From Crossiella equi (GTDB taxonomy: Bacteria; Actinomycetota; Actinomycetes; Mycobacteriales; Pseudonocardiaceae): DNA of 64,000 nt. Shown piece by piece: positions 16,015 to 23,735 of this stretch. The translations under genes and the position numbers were made by a program. Location of the stretch: positions 7,363,786 through 7,427,785 of the forward strand of contig NZ_JAGIOO010000001.1 in the NCBI RefSeq assembly GCF_017876755.1. Direction: 5' to 3'. Under the pieces are notes generated by a model. The model searched no databases, was not told where the DNA came from, and worked only from the letters and a program-made list of their open reading frames with translations. Numbering within the stretch: the first letter of the stretch is position 1; the number at the start of each line of letters is the position of its first letter.

Positions 16015-17249
16015 GCATCGCCGTCGGGGACCTGGTCCGCGAGCTCGCGCCCCAGGTCCTCGGCGTCCTCGTCCGCAGGCACGGCCAGTTCGACGCCTGC
16101 GAGGACGCCGTGCAGGAGGCCCTGCTGGACGCGGCCCGGCAGTGGCCGGAGGGGCTGCCGGACAACCCGCGCGGCTGGCTGCTGACCGTGGCCACCCGCC
16201 GGTTGACCGACAGCTGGCGCAGCGAGTCCGCCCGCCGCCGCCGGGAGCTGGCGGTGGCGATCGAGGCCGAGGAGCCCGCACCGGAGCCGGTGGCGGCGCG
16301 CGATGACTCGCTGACGCTGCTGTTCCTGTGCTGCCACCCGTCGCTGTCGGTGCCCTCGCAGCTGGCGCTGACCCTGCGCGCGGTCGGCGGGCTGAGCACG
16401 GCCGAGATCGCGGCGGCCTTCCTGGTGCCGGAGGCGACGATGGCGCAGCGCGTCAGCCGGGCCAAGGCGCGGATCAAGGGCTCGCCGTTCGGCCCGCCGC
16501 CGGAGGGCGAACGGGACTCGCGGCTGGCCGTCGTGCTGCACGTGCTGTACCTGATCTTCAACGAGGGCCACACCGCCTCGGCCGGTCCGGCCCTGCACCG
16601 CCCGGACCTGGCCGCCGAGGCGATCCGCCTGACCCGCCTGGTGCACCGGCTGGCCCCGGGGGACAGCGAGGTGGCCGGGCTGCTGGCCCTGATGCTGCTG
16701 GTCGATGCCCGCAGGGAGGCCCGCACCACCCCGGACGGCGCCCTGGTCCCGCTGACCGAGCAGGACCGCACGCGCTGGGACGCGGCGGCCATCGCGGAGG
16801 GCACCGCCCTGGCCGAGCACACGATGGCCACCGGCACCCTGGGCCCGTACCTGCTCCAGGCGGCGATCGCGGCCGTGCACGCCGAACCGGGCCCGACCGA
16901 CTGGCCCCAGATCCTCCTCCTGTACGGCATCCTGGACCGCCTCGCGGCCAACCCGGTGGTCACCCTGAACCGCGCGATCGCCCTGGCCATGGTCTCCGGC
17001 CCGGCCGCCGGTCTGGCCCTGGTCGAGGAGGTCGCGCCGAAGCTGTCGGGCAGCCACCGCGTGGACGCCGTCCGCGGCCACCTGCTGGAACTGGTGGGCT
17101 CCCCGGCCGAGGCGGCGGAGGCCTTCGAGCGTGCGGCACGGCGCACGGCGAGCCTGCCGGAGCAGCGCTACCTCCGGGCCAAGGCCAGGGCCGCCCGGGG
17201 CGGGGCCCCGGGTGCCGGTGCGCCGTCCTCGGGCCCCCGTCCTGGATAA
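16011..17249 (+). CDS. ECF42-type sigma factor with C-terminal helical domain
   Basis: A 412-residue sigma factor, about twice the length of a simple ECF. Region 2 (FDACEDAVQEALLDAARQWP then NPRGWLLTVATRRLTDSWR) and region 4 (GGLSTAEIAAAFLVPEATMA then QRVSRAKARIKG) occupy about the first 170 residues. The rest (VLYLIFNEGHTAS, LNRAIALAMVSGP) is the long helical, TPR-like extension typical of ECF42. That group lacks a classical anti-sigma factor, and the extension is thought to be needed for activity. The GTG at 16011 overlaps the DGPF gene stop (GTGA), the standard ECF42 arrangement. It probably controls the DGPF gene. Confidence 0.9.
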   Translation: MSIAVGDLVRELAPQVLGVLVRRHGQFDACEDAVQEALLDAARQWPEGLPDNPRGWLLTVATRRLTDSWRSESARRRRELAVAIEAEEPAPEPVAARDDSLTLLFLCCHPSLSVPSQLALTLRAVGGLSTAEIAAAFLVPEATMAQRVSRAKARIKGSPFGPPPEGERDSRLAVVLHVLYLIFNEGHTASAGPALHRPDLAAEAIRLTRLVHRLAPGDSEVAGLLALMLLVDARREARTTPDGALVPLTEQDRTRWDAAAIAEGTALAEHTMATGTLGPYLLQAAIAAVHAEPGPTDWPQILLLYGILDRLAANPVVTLNRAIALAMVSGPAAGLALVEEVAPKLSGSHRVDAVRGHLLELVGSPAEAAEAFERAARRTASLPEQRYLRAKARAARGGAPGAGAPSSGPRPG

Positions 17250-17360
17250 CGGCTCGAACACGGCACGTAGTCAGAAGCACACGTCTGGTAACACCATTGT
17301 CGATCGTCCCGACACGGTGGTCGTGCACCCGCGCAGTGATCCCGGGCAGGCGGGCCACCG

Positions 17361-17397
17361 CCGGGACCGGCAGCCTCCGGACAGGCTGCCGTCCCGG
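17361..17397 (+). terminator. Hairpin terminator after the ECF42 gene
   Basis: Arms CCGGGACCGGCAGCCT (17361-17376) and AGGCTGCCGTCCCGG (17383-17397) pair with a single bulge and a 6-base loop. A second, weaker inverted repeat (CCCCCGG/CCGGGGG) follows near 17420-17447. Confidence 0.65.
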
Positions 17398-17510
17398 CCG
17401 GCCCCGGAGTGAGTGGTGACCCCCGGCGGGGTTGTCATCCCGGGGGCTGACCTGCGAAGAGTTCTTGAAGACGACGCCGGGCGGCGGTGGGCGCGGGTAC
17501 CGTGGAGAAC

Positions 17511-17885
17511 GTGATCGACTTTGAGAAGGCCTCAGTTTTCAAGCTGTCCCCGTGCAACCCGAAGGACATCGCCAACTCGGTCGGCCCGATCATCATCCCG
17601 GGCGAGGAACTGATCGCCGCGTTCAAGACGGTGCGCGACTACGTCGTGTTCACGAACAAGCGCCTGATCGCGGTGAACGTCCAGGGCATGCTGGGCAAGA
17701 AGAAGGACTTCACAAGCCTGCCCTACAACAAGATCCAGGCCTTCTCCATCGAAACGGCGGGCACCTTCGACCTGGACGCCGAACTCGAGCTCTGGTTCAG
17801 CGGCCTGGGCAAGGTCCGCCTGGAGTTCCGGGGCGACTCCGACATCCGCAAGATCGCCATGGTGATCGGCATGCACTCCCTCTGA
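17511..17885 (+). CDS. Bacterial PH-domain protein (DUF1696-like)
   Basis: A 124-residue protein fitting the bacterial pleckstrin-homology family: IIIPGEELIAAFKTVRDYVV, then FTNKRLIAVNVQGMLGKKKD and FTSLPYNKIQAFSIETAG. GTG 17511 follows GGAG by 4-5 bases. The fold is known, but the cellular role is not; members may bind membrane lipids or peptides. It is monocistronic. Upstream is the terminator of the sigma factor operon, and downstream lies a long non-coding repeat region. Confidence 0.85.
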   Translation: MIDFEKASVFKLSPCNPKDIANSVGPIIIPGEELIAAFKTVRDYVVFTNKRLIAVNVQGMLGKKKDFTSLPYNKIQAFSIETAGTFDLDAELELWFSGLGKVRLEFRGDSDIRKIAMVIGMHSL

Positions 17886-18090
17886 CACCGAAAAATCGCG
17901 GCCGATCCACCCCGATCGAGTGATGTGAACGTGCGTTGACCAGCAACGAAATGCTCTAAGCCGGTCCGCTCGGTCCGCCCGCCCGGCCCGCATGGCTAGC
18001 GGGTTTTCGCTGTGGGTGTTCCCTGTCGATCGGCCATTCCCGGACGGCTGGCTTTCGAACGGCCAGACCAGGCAACCCCACGCCTCGTGC

Positions 18091-18223
18091 GGCCAACACG
18101 CCCGGCTGGTGGGCGAGACGGCGTAGCCGTGAGCCCGGGGTAACGCCCCCCGGGGTGTAGGACTGATGGGTTGCTCCGGGCTTACGGCTGCGCCGTTTCG
18201 CCCCCGGGCCGGGCGTGTTGGCC
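18091..18223. repeat. 48-bp imperfect inverted repeat
   Basis: The left arm 18091-18138 and the reverse complement of 18176-18223 agree at 42 of 48 positions. Both begin GGCCAACACGCCCGGC and share ACGGCG and AGCCGT blocks. Mismatches are mostly single transitions, as expected of an old duplication or of a maintained RNA stem. The end of the right arm overlaps the left arm of the next repeat. Confidence 0.75.
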
Positions 18224-18337
18224 GTGTGGGTACCTCGTGTTGGCCCTGCGTGGAGGCCGCCCCTGCGGCCCTTCGGGCCTGGGGGAACCGGCCGTCCTCT
18301 CCGTGCCAACACGAGGTACCCACACGGCCAACACGCC
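18212..18337. repeat. 33-bp perfect inverted repeat
   Basis: The arm at 18212-18244 is the exact reverse complement of 18305-18337 over 33 bases, containing GGGTACC at its centre. The 60-base spacer holds a smaller GGCCC-TTCG-GGGCC-like hairpin. An exact 33-bp stem is unusual outside mobile elements or structured RNAs. No transposase gene is nearby. Confidence 0.85.
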
Positions 18338-18343
18338 TAGTGA

Positions 18344-18459
18344 GGCCGCACGAGTCGTGGGGTTTCTGGTCTGGTCGCACGAGTCGTGGGGTTTCTGGTC
18401 AGGCCGCACGAATCCTGAGGGCTACCGGGGCAGGCCGCACGAACTGTCAGGTTACGAGG
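18344..18459 (+). repeat. Four decaying tandem repeats of ~29 bp
   Basis: Units begin at 18344, 18373, 18402 and 18433, each with GGCCGCACGA (GGTCGCACGA in unit 2). Units 1 and 2 differ at only two positions over 29 bases and contain the odd palindrome CACGAGTCGTG. Units 3 and 4 diverge after the first ten bases. There are no unique spacers between units, so this is not a CRISPR array. Confidence 0.7.
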
Positions 18460-19113
18460 GCCGTCCGAGCCGTTCGTGCCTGAGGCAATGCCGTCCGGAC
18501 GGCTCAACACCCACGGCGAAAATTCTCTAGCCGGACCCGGTCGGCCTGCCTCGCCCCGGCCGCCGCCGTCGCTGGCTCAGTGCCGTCGAGCCATGCCCCC
18601 GTGCCCCGTACCGGAATGGCGCCGCCCTCGCGCGGGCCGCGCCGCGCTGGCCCCGGTGCCGTCCCGGGGCCCGGCATACCCCGGGGCGCCGAATTGGGCA
18701 GGGGATGGCGACCGAGTGGGGGCGGGGGCGGTACCACCAAATGGGTTTTGGTCTGCTGGTTCGGAGCTTTTGTGGCATTCCTAAGCCGTTCGGCGTTACC
18801 GTGACCGGGGGTGTGGGGGTTCTGCCAGGTCATATACCTGGTATTGGCTCTGGTCACGCGGGTGGCCTGGTCCCGTGGGCGGTTGCGGGGTGCCCTTCTG
18901 GCTGCCTCTTTGGGTGGGTAATCGTGTACTGGGTGTCGGGGGGAGCTGCCCCAGCGGTCGCTCGCCTGGGTTTGGCCCTGGGGGAGAGGGGCGGGCAGGC
19001 TTCTCTGTACGGAAGTCCAGGTTCGGCCCTCACGCACGCTTGTGGCGAATTCCGGTTGTCCACTGTGGAACCTGGCTTCGGGACGTTGACGGAGACGAGT
19101 TTGGGGGAGTGGC

Positions 19114-19797
19114 ATGCCTGCTGCTCAAATGTCTGCACGGGAGGCGGTATTACCCCGCGAGCTGACCGTGCTGCTGTGCGATGACCAGCCGGTCGTGTGC
19201 AGCGGCCTGAACACCCTGCTCAGGGCCGAGCGGGGCATCACGGTGGTCGGCACGGTCGGTTCGGGGCGGGACCTGGTGCGGGAGGTCGTCCTGCGGCGGC
19301 CCGACGTGCTGGTGCTCGACCCGCAGATGTTCGGCTTCCTCGCTGTCACCACGATCCGCGAGCTCCGCCGCGCCGTGCCCGGGGTGGCGGTACTGGTGTT
19401 CACCGCGCAGGCCGAGGAGAGCTCGGTGCAGGCCGCGGTCGGCGCCGGGGCGCGGGGCTATGTGCTCAAGAGCGCGCAGAGCAACGACATCGTGCGGGCG
19501 GTCCGGGGTGTGGCCGACGGCGGGGTGGTGTTCTGCCCGCAGGTCGGGCGGCGGCTGGCCGAGCGCATGGTCGCGCCCGCACCGGTCGCCGTGCCGTTCC
19601 CGTGCCTGACGGTGCGGGAGCGGGAGGTGCTGACGCTGATGGCCGCCGGGCTGTCCAACACCGCGATCGCCGGACGGCTGAGCCTGTCGACGAAGACGGT
19701 CAGCAACCACATCTCGTCGATCTTCGCCAAGATGCGGGTGGCCACCCGCGCCGAGGCGATCGTGGCGGCGAGGGAGGCCGGTCTGGGCGTGGCCTGA
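19114..19797 (+). CDS. NarL/LuxR-type response regulator, orphan
   Basis: A 227-residue two-domain regulator. The receiver begins LTVLLCDDQPVVCSGLNTLL with the acidic pair. The likely phospho-acceptor is Asp69 in VLVLDPQM, and the conserved Lys is in GYVLKSA. The LuxR helix-turn-helix (LTVREREVLTLMAAGLSNTA, then LSTKTVSNHISSIFAKMRV) fills the last 65 residues. No sensor kinase gene is nearby. It is convergent with the last gene of the PTM cluster and separated from it by a terminator, so it may regulate that cluster; this is positional inference. ATG 19114 follows GGGGGAG. Confidence 0.9.
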   Translation: MPAAQMSAREAVLPRELTVLLCDDQPVVCSGLNTLLRAERGITVVGTVGSGRDLVREVVLRRPDVLVLDPQMFGFLAVTTIRELRRAVPGVAVLVFTAQAEESSVQAAVGAGARGYVLKSAQSNDIVRAVRGVADGGVVFCPQVGRRLAERMVAPAPVAVPFPCLTVREREVLTLMAAGLSNTAIAGRLSLSTKTVSNHISSIFAKMRVATRAEAIVAAREAGLGVA

Positions 19798-19810
19798 CAG
19801 CGTGCGCGCC

Positions 19811-19844
19811 GGGGGCCGCGGGAGGAGGTCCTCCCGCGGCCCCC
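19811..19844. terminator. Bidirectional terminator
   Basis: Arms GGGGGCCGCGGGAGGA (19811-19826) and TCCTCCCGCGGCCCCC (19829-19844) are a perfect 16-bp inverted repeat. It sits between the convergent response regulator and P450 genes and should end both transcripts. Confidence 0.8.
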
Positions 19845-19852
19845 AGCGCGTC

Positions 19853-21049
19853 TCACCACACCAGCGGGAGGCGTTCCAGCTGGCGCAGGAACCGGCCCAG
19901 GCTCCACGGCAGGGCCGCCGCGGGCTCCGCCAGGTCCAGCGAGGGCAGCCGCTCCACCAGCACCTGCAACACCGTGCGCAGCTCCAGCCGGGCCAGGTGC
20001 GTGCCCACGCAGAAGTGGATGCCGTGCCCGAAGGACAGGTGCGGGTTCACGCGGCGGTGCAGGTCGAACTCCTCCGGGCGCTCGAAGGCCTCCGGGTCCT
20101 GGTTGGCCGCACCGGTGTTCACCATCACCGAGTCCCCGGCCTTGATCGTCACGCCCGCGACCTCGAAGTCCTCGGTGGCGATGCCCGCCGACTGCGACTC
20201 GGCGATGAGCGGGGCGTAGCGCATCAGCTCCTCGACCGCGTTCGGGACCAGCCCGGGGTCCTCGACCAGGGCCAGCCAGCGCGAGCGGTCCTCCAGCAGC
20301 AGGAACAGGTTGTTCGCGATCTGCGTGGACGTGGTGTCGTGCCCGGCCACCAGCATGTTGCCGACCAGTTGGATCAGCTCGTACTCCGAGAGCGCCTCGT
20401 CGCCGTCCCTGGCCTGGATCAGCGCGCTCAGCAGGTCGTCGCCGAGCACGGCCTGCCGCTGCGCCACCAGGTCGCCGAGGTACTCCAGGAAGGAGTCCAG
20501 GGCGGCCTGGACCTCCTGCGGCGTGCACACCGTCACCGAGGTCAGGCTCCGCGCGAAGGTGTGGATGACCTCCCGGTTGTGCACGGGCACGCCCAGCAGC
20601 TCGCAGACCACCGTGGTGGGCAACGGGATCGCCACGTGCGGCAGCAGGTCCGCGCCCTGGCCGTGCGCCACCAGGTCGTCCACCATCGAGTTCGCCAGCT
20701 CCAGCACCCGCGGCGCGAAGGCGGCGACCCGGCGCGCGGTCAGCGCCTTCGCGGTCAGCCGCCGCATCCGGGAGTGGTCGGGCTGGTCCATGGTGGTGAG
20801 CAGGCCGGGCTGGTTGAACTGCTCGGTCAGCCGCGGCACGTCGCGCGCGGTGGTGGCCGCCCGGCTCAGCCGCTGCTCGCCCAGCACCGCCTTCACATCG
20901 GCGTACCGGGTCAGCAGCCAGGCGTCACCGCCGAAGGGCATGGTGATCCGGCGGACCCGCTCCCGCGCGTACGTCGGGTCCATGGCCAGCCCCTGGTTGG
21001 GGCCGAACGGGTACGGGCACTTCGACACGCCCGGTTCGGTGGTGGTCAT
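19853..21049 (-). CDS. Cytochrome P450 of the PTM cluster
   Basis: A 398-residue soluble bacterial P450. The I-helix motif AGHDTTS, the ExxR pair in EELMR and the heme loop FGHGIHFCVGTHLARLE with Cys347 as iron ligand are all present. It is the last gene of the PTM operon. ATG 21049 overlaps the stop of the FAD oxidoreductase (ATGA). P450s in this place in known PTM clusters hydroxylate, oxidise or epoxidise the finished ring system (FtdF/IkaD type). No ferredoxin or ferredoxin reductase is encoded nearby, so general redox partners must be used. The exact position of oxidation cannot be predicted. Confidence 0.9.
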   Translation of the reverse strand: MTTTEPGVSKCPYPFGPNQGLAMDPTYARERVRRITMPFGGDAWLLTRYADVKAVLGEQRLSRAATTARDVPRLTEQFNQPGLLTTMDQPDHSRMRRLTAKALTARRVAAFAPRVLELANSMVDDLVAHGQGADLLPHVAIPLPTTVVCELLGVPVHNREVIHTFARSLTSVTVCTPQEVQAALDSFLEYLGDLVAQRQAVLGDDLLSALIQARDGDEALSEYELIQLVGNMLVAGHDTTSTQIANNLFLLLEDRSRWLALVEDPGLVPNAVEELMRYAPLIAESQSAGIATEDFEVAGVTIKAGDSVMVNTGAANQDPEAFERPEEFDLHRRVNPHLSFGHGIHFCVGTHLARLELRTVLQVLVERLPSLDLAEPAAALPWSLGRFLRQLERLPLVW

Positions 21050-22725
21050 ACGTGCTCCAGGGTGCGGGCGTGCGGACCGACGGGGATGACCACGTGCGTC
21101 GGGGGCGGGCCGTGCCGGTCGATGTGGGCGGTGAACTCGACGCCGTCGTCCTTGCACACGAACTGCATGACGTGCCGTCCGGCGGCGGCCGCGCGGATCA
21201 GGCCGCCCGTGGTGGCCCACACCCCGGACTGGTAGAAGTTGGCCAGGCCGGGCAGGCCGGGGCCGTGCTTCTTGACCAGCTCCTCCAGGGTCTCGCCGCT
21301 GTCCACGAACGGCTGCCAGCCCAGCACCGTGCCGTCGTGGTTGCCGGTGTAGCGGACCTGCGTCAGCGGGGTGGAGATGTCCTTGACCGAGGACTCCGCG
21401 CTGATGCCCGGGAACTTGGTCTCCAGGAAGTCCAGCAGCGCCTGGGCGACCTTCTTCTTCTCGTCGTAGTAGGCCCGGCCCCGCCGCACGCGCAGCGTGT
21501 GCAGCTCCTCCCCGCCCCGCATGCGGGACTCCTGCTCGGGCCCGGTGGCCAGCTCCCGCCACGGCGCGATGTCGCAGAAGAAGGTCGCGTAGACCACAGT
21601 GGACTCCTCCGGCGAGAGCTCCGGGTAGTGGCGGCTGCGGAACTGCACGTTGATGCTGGCGTGCCGGATCCCGGTCAGCTTGGCCGCGGTCTCCTCCTCC
21701 AGCAGGTACGTGGTGCACGGGTCGCCCTCGGGCATCGGCTTGCGCAGCCCCAGGAACAGGATGAAGTAGCCGGGGAAGACCGACTCGGGCCGCTCGATGG
21801 TCTCGGTGTAGAGCCGGTGGTACTCCTCGTTGAGGTACTGCCCCTTGAGGAACTTGAACATCGTGGTGGGACCGTCCGCGGCCGAGACCACGACGTCCGC
21901 GCGGTGCTCGGTGCCGTCGGTCAGCCGCACGCCCACCGCGGTGTCGTTCTCCACGATGATCTCGTCGACCTTGGCGTTGTAGGTGATCTCCCCGCCCAGC
22001 CGCCGGTACCGGGCCTCGATCGAGTTGGCCAGCCCCTGCGACCCGCCCTCCGGCACACCGGCGGACAGGTTGGCGTGCGAGGCGAGCTGGAAGTAGACGG
22101 GCAGCACCGGGAAGTTCGGGTGCTTCTCGTAGAGCACGTAGTTGAAGGCCTCCCGCAGCAGCGGCGAGGTGAACTTCTTGGAGTACTCGCTCATCAGGAT
22201 GGAGATGGACTTGCGGATCACGTTGAAGTACGGGGCGATCCCCGCCATCATCTTGGCCTTCTCCCACGGCCCCATCAGCCCGACGGGGCGCAGGAACGGG
22301 TACTTGGTGATGGCCTTCTTGAACGTGCGCAGCCCGGCGCAGAAGCTCCGGATCATCCGCCGGTCCTCCGGCGCCAGCTCCAGCAGGTGCGCCTCCAGCC
22401 GGTCCGGGTCGGAGTAGAAGTAGACCGGCGTGCCGTCCTGGGCGCGCACGATGTTGAACACGTCGAAGTGCCGCATCTGCTTGCCCTGCAACGCGCCCAG
22501 CTCCAGCCAGATCTGGTGCATCTCGTTGCCGGGCCCGTTGCCGAGCAGCCAGCTGATGCAGCAGTCGAAGGTGAACTCGCCCTTGTCCCACGCGGTGCAG
22601 CAGCCGCCGGGGATCTCGTGCATCTCGAAGATCCGGGTGCGGTAGCCGTTCATCTGGGCGTAGCAGCCGGTGGACAGGCCGCCCAGCCCACCCCCGATGA
22701 TGATCATCGACTCGCGGCGGCTCAC
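21046..22725 (-). CDS. Phytoene-dehydrogenase-like FAD oxidoreductase (PTM cyclase type), second
   Basis: A 559-residue FAD enzyme of the phytoene desaturase/retinol saturase superfamily. The dinucleotide-binding site is IIIGGGLGGLSTGCYAQMNG, followed by PGGCCTAWDKGEFTFDCCIS. A C-terminal FAD motif lies at TTGGLIRAAAAGRHV. It is clearly paralogous to the enzyme at 23732-25411 (shared GGCCTAW, TGNH and GLIRAA strings). In PTM pathways such enzymes make reductive carbon-carbon bonds between the two polyene chains. The GTG at 22725 overlaps the methyltransferase stop (GTGA); ATG 22707 is an alternative but would leave only a short lead into the Rossmann motif. Confidence 0.88.
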   Translation of the reverse strand: MSRRESMIIIGGGLGGLSTGCYAQMNGYRTRIFEMHEIPGGCCTAWDKGEFTFDCCISWLLGNGPGNEMHQIWLELGALQGKQMRHFDVFNIVRAQDGTPVYFYSDPDRLEAHLLELAPEDRRMIRSFCAGLRTFKKAITKYPFLRPVGLMGPWEKAKMMAGIAPYFNVIRKSISILMSEYSKKFTSPLLREAFNYVLYEKHPNFPVLPVYFQLASHANLSAGVPEGGSQGLANSIEARYRRLGGEITYNAKVDEIIVENDTAVGVRLTDGTEHRADVVVSAADGPTTMFKFLKGQYLNEEYHRLYTETIERPESVFPGYFILFLGLRKPMPEGDPCTTYLLEEETAAKLTGIRHASINVQFRSRHYPELSPEESTVVYATFFCDIAPWRELATGPEQESRMRGGEELHTLRVRRGRAYYDEKKKVAQALLDFLETKFPGISAESSVKDISTPLTQVRYTGNHDGTVLGWQPFVDSGETLEELVKKHGPGLPGLANFYQSGVWATTGGLIRAAAAGRHVMQFVCKDDGVEFTAHIDRHGPPPTHVVIPVGPHARTLEHV

Positions 22726-23735
22726 AGCGCACACTCGAAGACGTTGTGGCCACCCGACATGCGGGTGACCGAGCGGACGGTGAACCTGGCCGCGGTGAGC
22801 AGCCGGTGGAAGTCGGCCTCGGCCAGGCCGCGCGTGCCGTCCTCGCACACCACCATCTGGAACAGGGCGTGCGGGGCGTCGGTGGCGGCCTCGAAGAACG
22901 GCTCCACGATGAGCAGCCGCGCGTCCGTGCCGGTCATGGCCGTGCGCACCGCGCCCAGCAGCGCCAGGCAGCTCTCGAACGACCAGTCGTGCAGCACGTT
23001 CTTGATCAGGTACCGGTCACCGCCCGGCGGCACCTCGCGGAAGATGTCCGAGGCGTGGAAGGACAACCGCCCGGCCAGCCGCGGGTCGCGCGGGGTGTCG
23101 CGGGCCCGGTCGCACACGCTCGGCCGGTCCACGCACACCCCGCTCAGGTGCGGGTGCACACCCAGCAGCGCGCTCAGCAGCGCCCCCGCGCCGCCGCCGA
23201 CGTCGACGACCGTGCGGACCTGGCTGAAGTCGTGCACGGTGACCAGGGCGTCCGCGACCGGGCGGGCCAGCTCGGCCATGGCCTCGTCGAAGACCCGTTC
23301 GGTGTCCGGGTTCTCCGCCAGGTGGTCGTAGAAGGAGGTGCCGAACACCTCCCGGAACCCGGACTTGCCGCTGCGCACGGTGTGCAGCAGCGCGCCGAAG
23401 GCGTCGTCGTAGGTCTCCGCGGTGAGGATGACGAAGTTGCGCAACGAGTACGGGTGCCCGGCGCGCAGCTGCCCGAACCCGTCGCCCAGCAGGAACGCGC
23501 CGGACTCGGTCTCGGTGAACACGCCCTGCAGGGCCAGGGTGCGCAGCAGCAGGGTCAGTGTCCCGGTGTCGGTACCGGTGTGCTCGGCGAGGTAGGCGGG
23601 GGAGCGGGGCGTGTCGGCGGCGAGGTCGGCCAGGCCGAGCCGCGCGGCGACCGCGACGGCCCGGGAGAAGCAGCCGCTGGCCGCGAGCTGCGCCAGGCGG
23701 CTCTCATTGGAGCTGCGCGGTTCCACTGTGGTCAT
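22722..23735 (-). CDS. SAM-dependent methyltransferase (O-methyltransferase family)
   Basis: A 337-residue protein with an N-terminal dimerisation helix bundle (about 1-100) and a class I SAM fold. The SAM motif is VVDVGGGAGALLSALL, and the catalytic-base region is KNVLHDWSFESC, the same place as the catalytic His of plant-type O-methyltransferases. It lies between the two FAD enzymes with 4-base overlaps on both sides, so it is an integral PTM-operon gene. It probably methylates a hydroxyl, or less likely the tetramate nitrogen, of the product. A methyltransferase is not part of the core set of well-studied PTM clusters known to me, and it takes the place where others carry an alcohol dehydrogenase. 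Confidence 0.87.
   Translation of the reverse strand: MTTVEPRSSNESRLAQLAASGCFSRAVAVAARLGLADLAADTPRSPAYLAEHTGTDTGTLTLLLRTLALQGVFTETESGAFLLGDGFGQLRAGHPYSLRNFVILTAETYDDAFGALLHTVRSGKSGFREVFGTSFYDHLAENPDTERVFDEAMAELARPVADALVTVHDFSQVRTVVDVGGGAGALLSALLGVHPHLSGVCVDRPSVCDRARDTPRDPRLAGRLSFHASDIFREVPPGGDRYLIKNVLHDWSFESCLALLGAVRTAMTGTDARLLIVEPFFEAATDAPHALFQMVVCEDGTRGLAEADFHRLLTAARFTVRSVTRMSGGHNVFECAL

Larger units (their letters stand above)
17886..19113. other. 1.2-kb non-coding tract with repeats
   Basis: No convincing gene is present on either strand in this interval. Frames are short, lack ribosome-binding sites and are made of repeat-derived sequence. It holds three repeat structures listed separately (18091-18223, 18212-18337, 18344-18459). 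The right part (18760-19113) is richer in T and has a small CCAGGT/ACCTGG inverted repeat near 18827 and the promoter region of the downstream response regulator. The motif GGCCAACACGCC occurs three times in the left part. Confidence 0.6.

Noticed and set aside
18212-18337. Insertion sequence ends
   Set aside because: The 33-bp arms are only 60 bases apart, no transposase is present and no target duplication is seen at the outer edges.
17532-18380. 282-codon minus-strand frame and several short frames in the 17.9-19.1 kb tract
   Set aside because: Part is antisense to the PH-domain gene and the rest is repeat-derived sequence that translates similarly in several frames, with no ribosome-binding sites.
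18344-18459. Possible CRISPR array
   Set aside because: The repeats are adjacent with no unique spacers, decay after two units and have no cas genes nearby.
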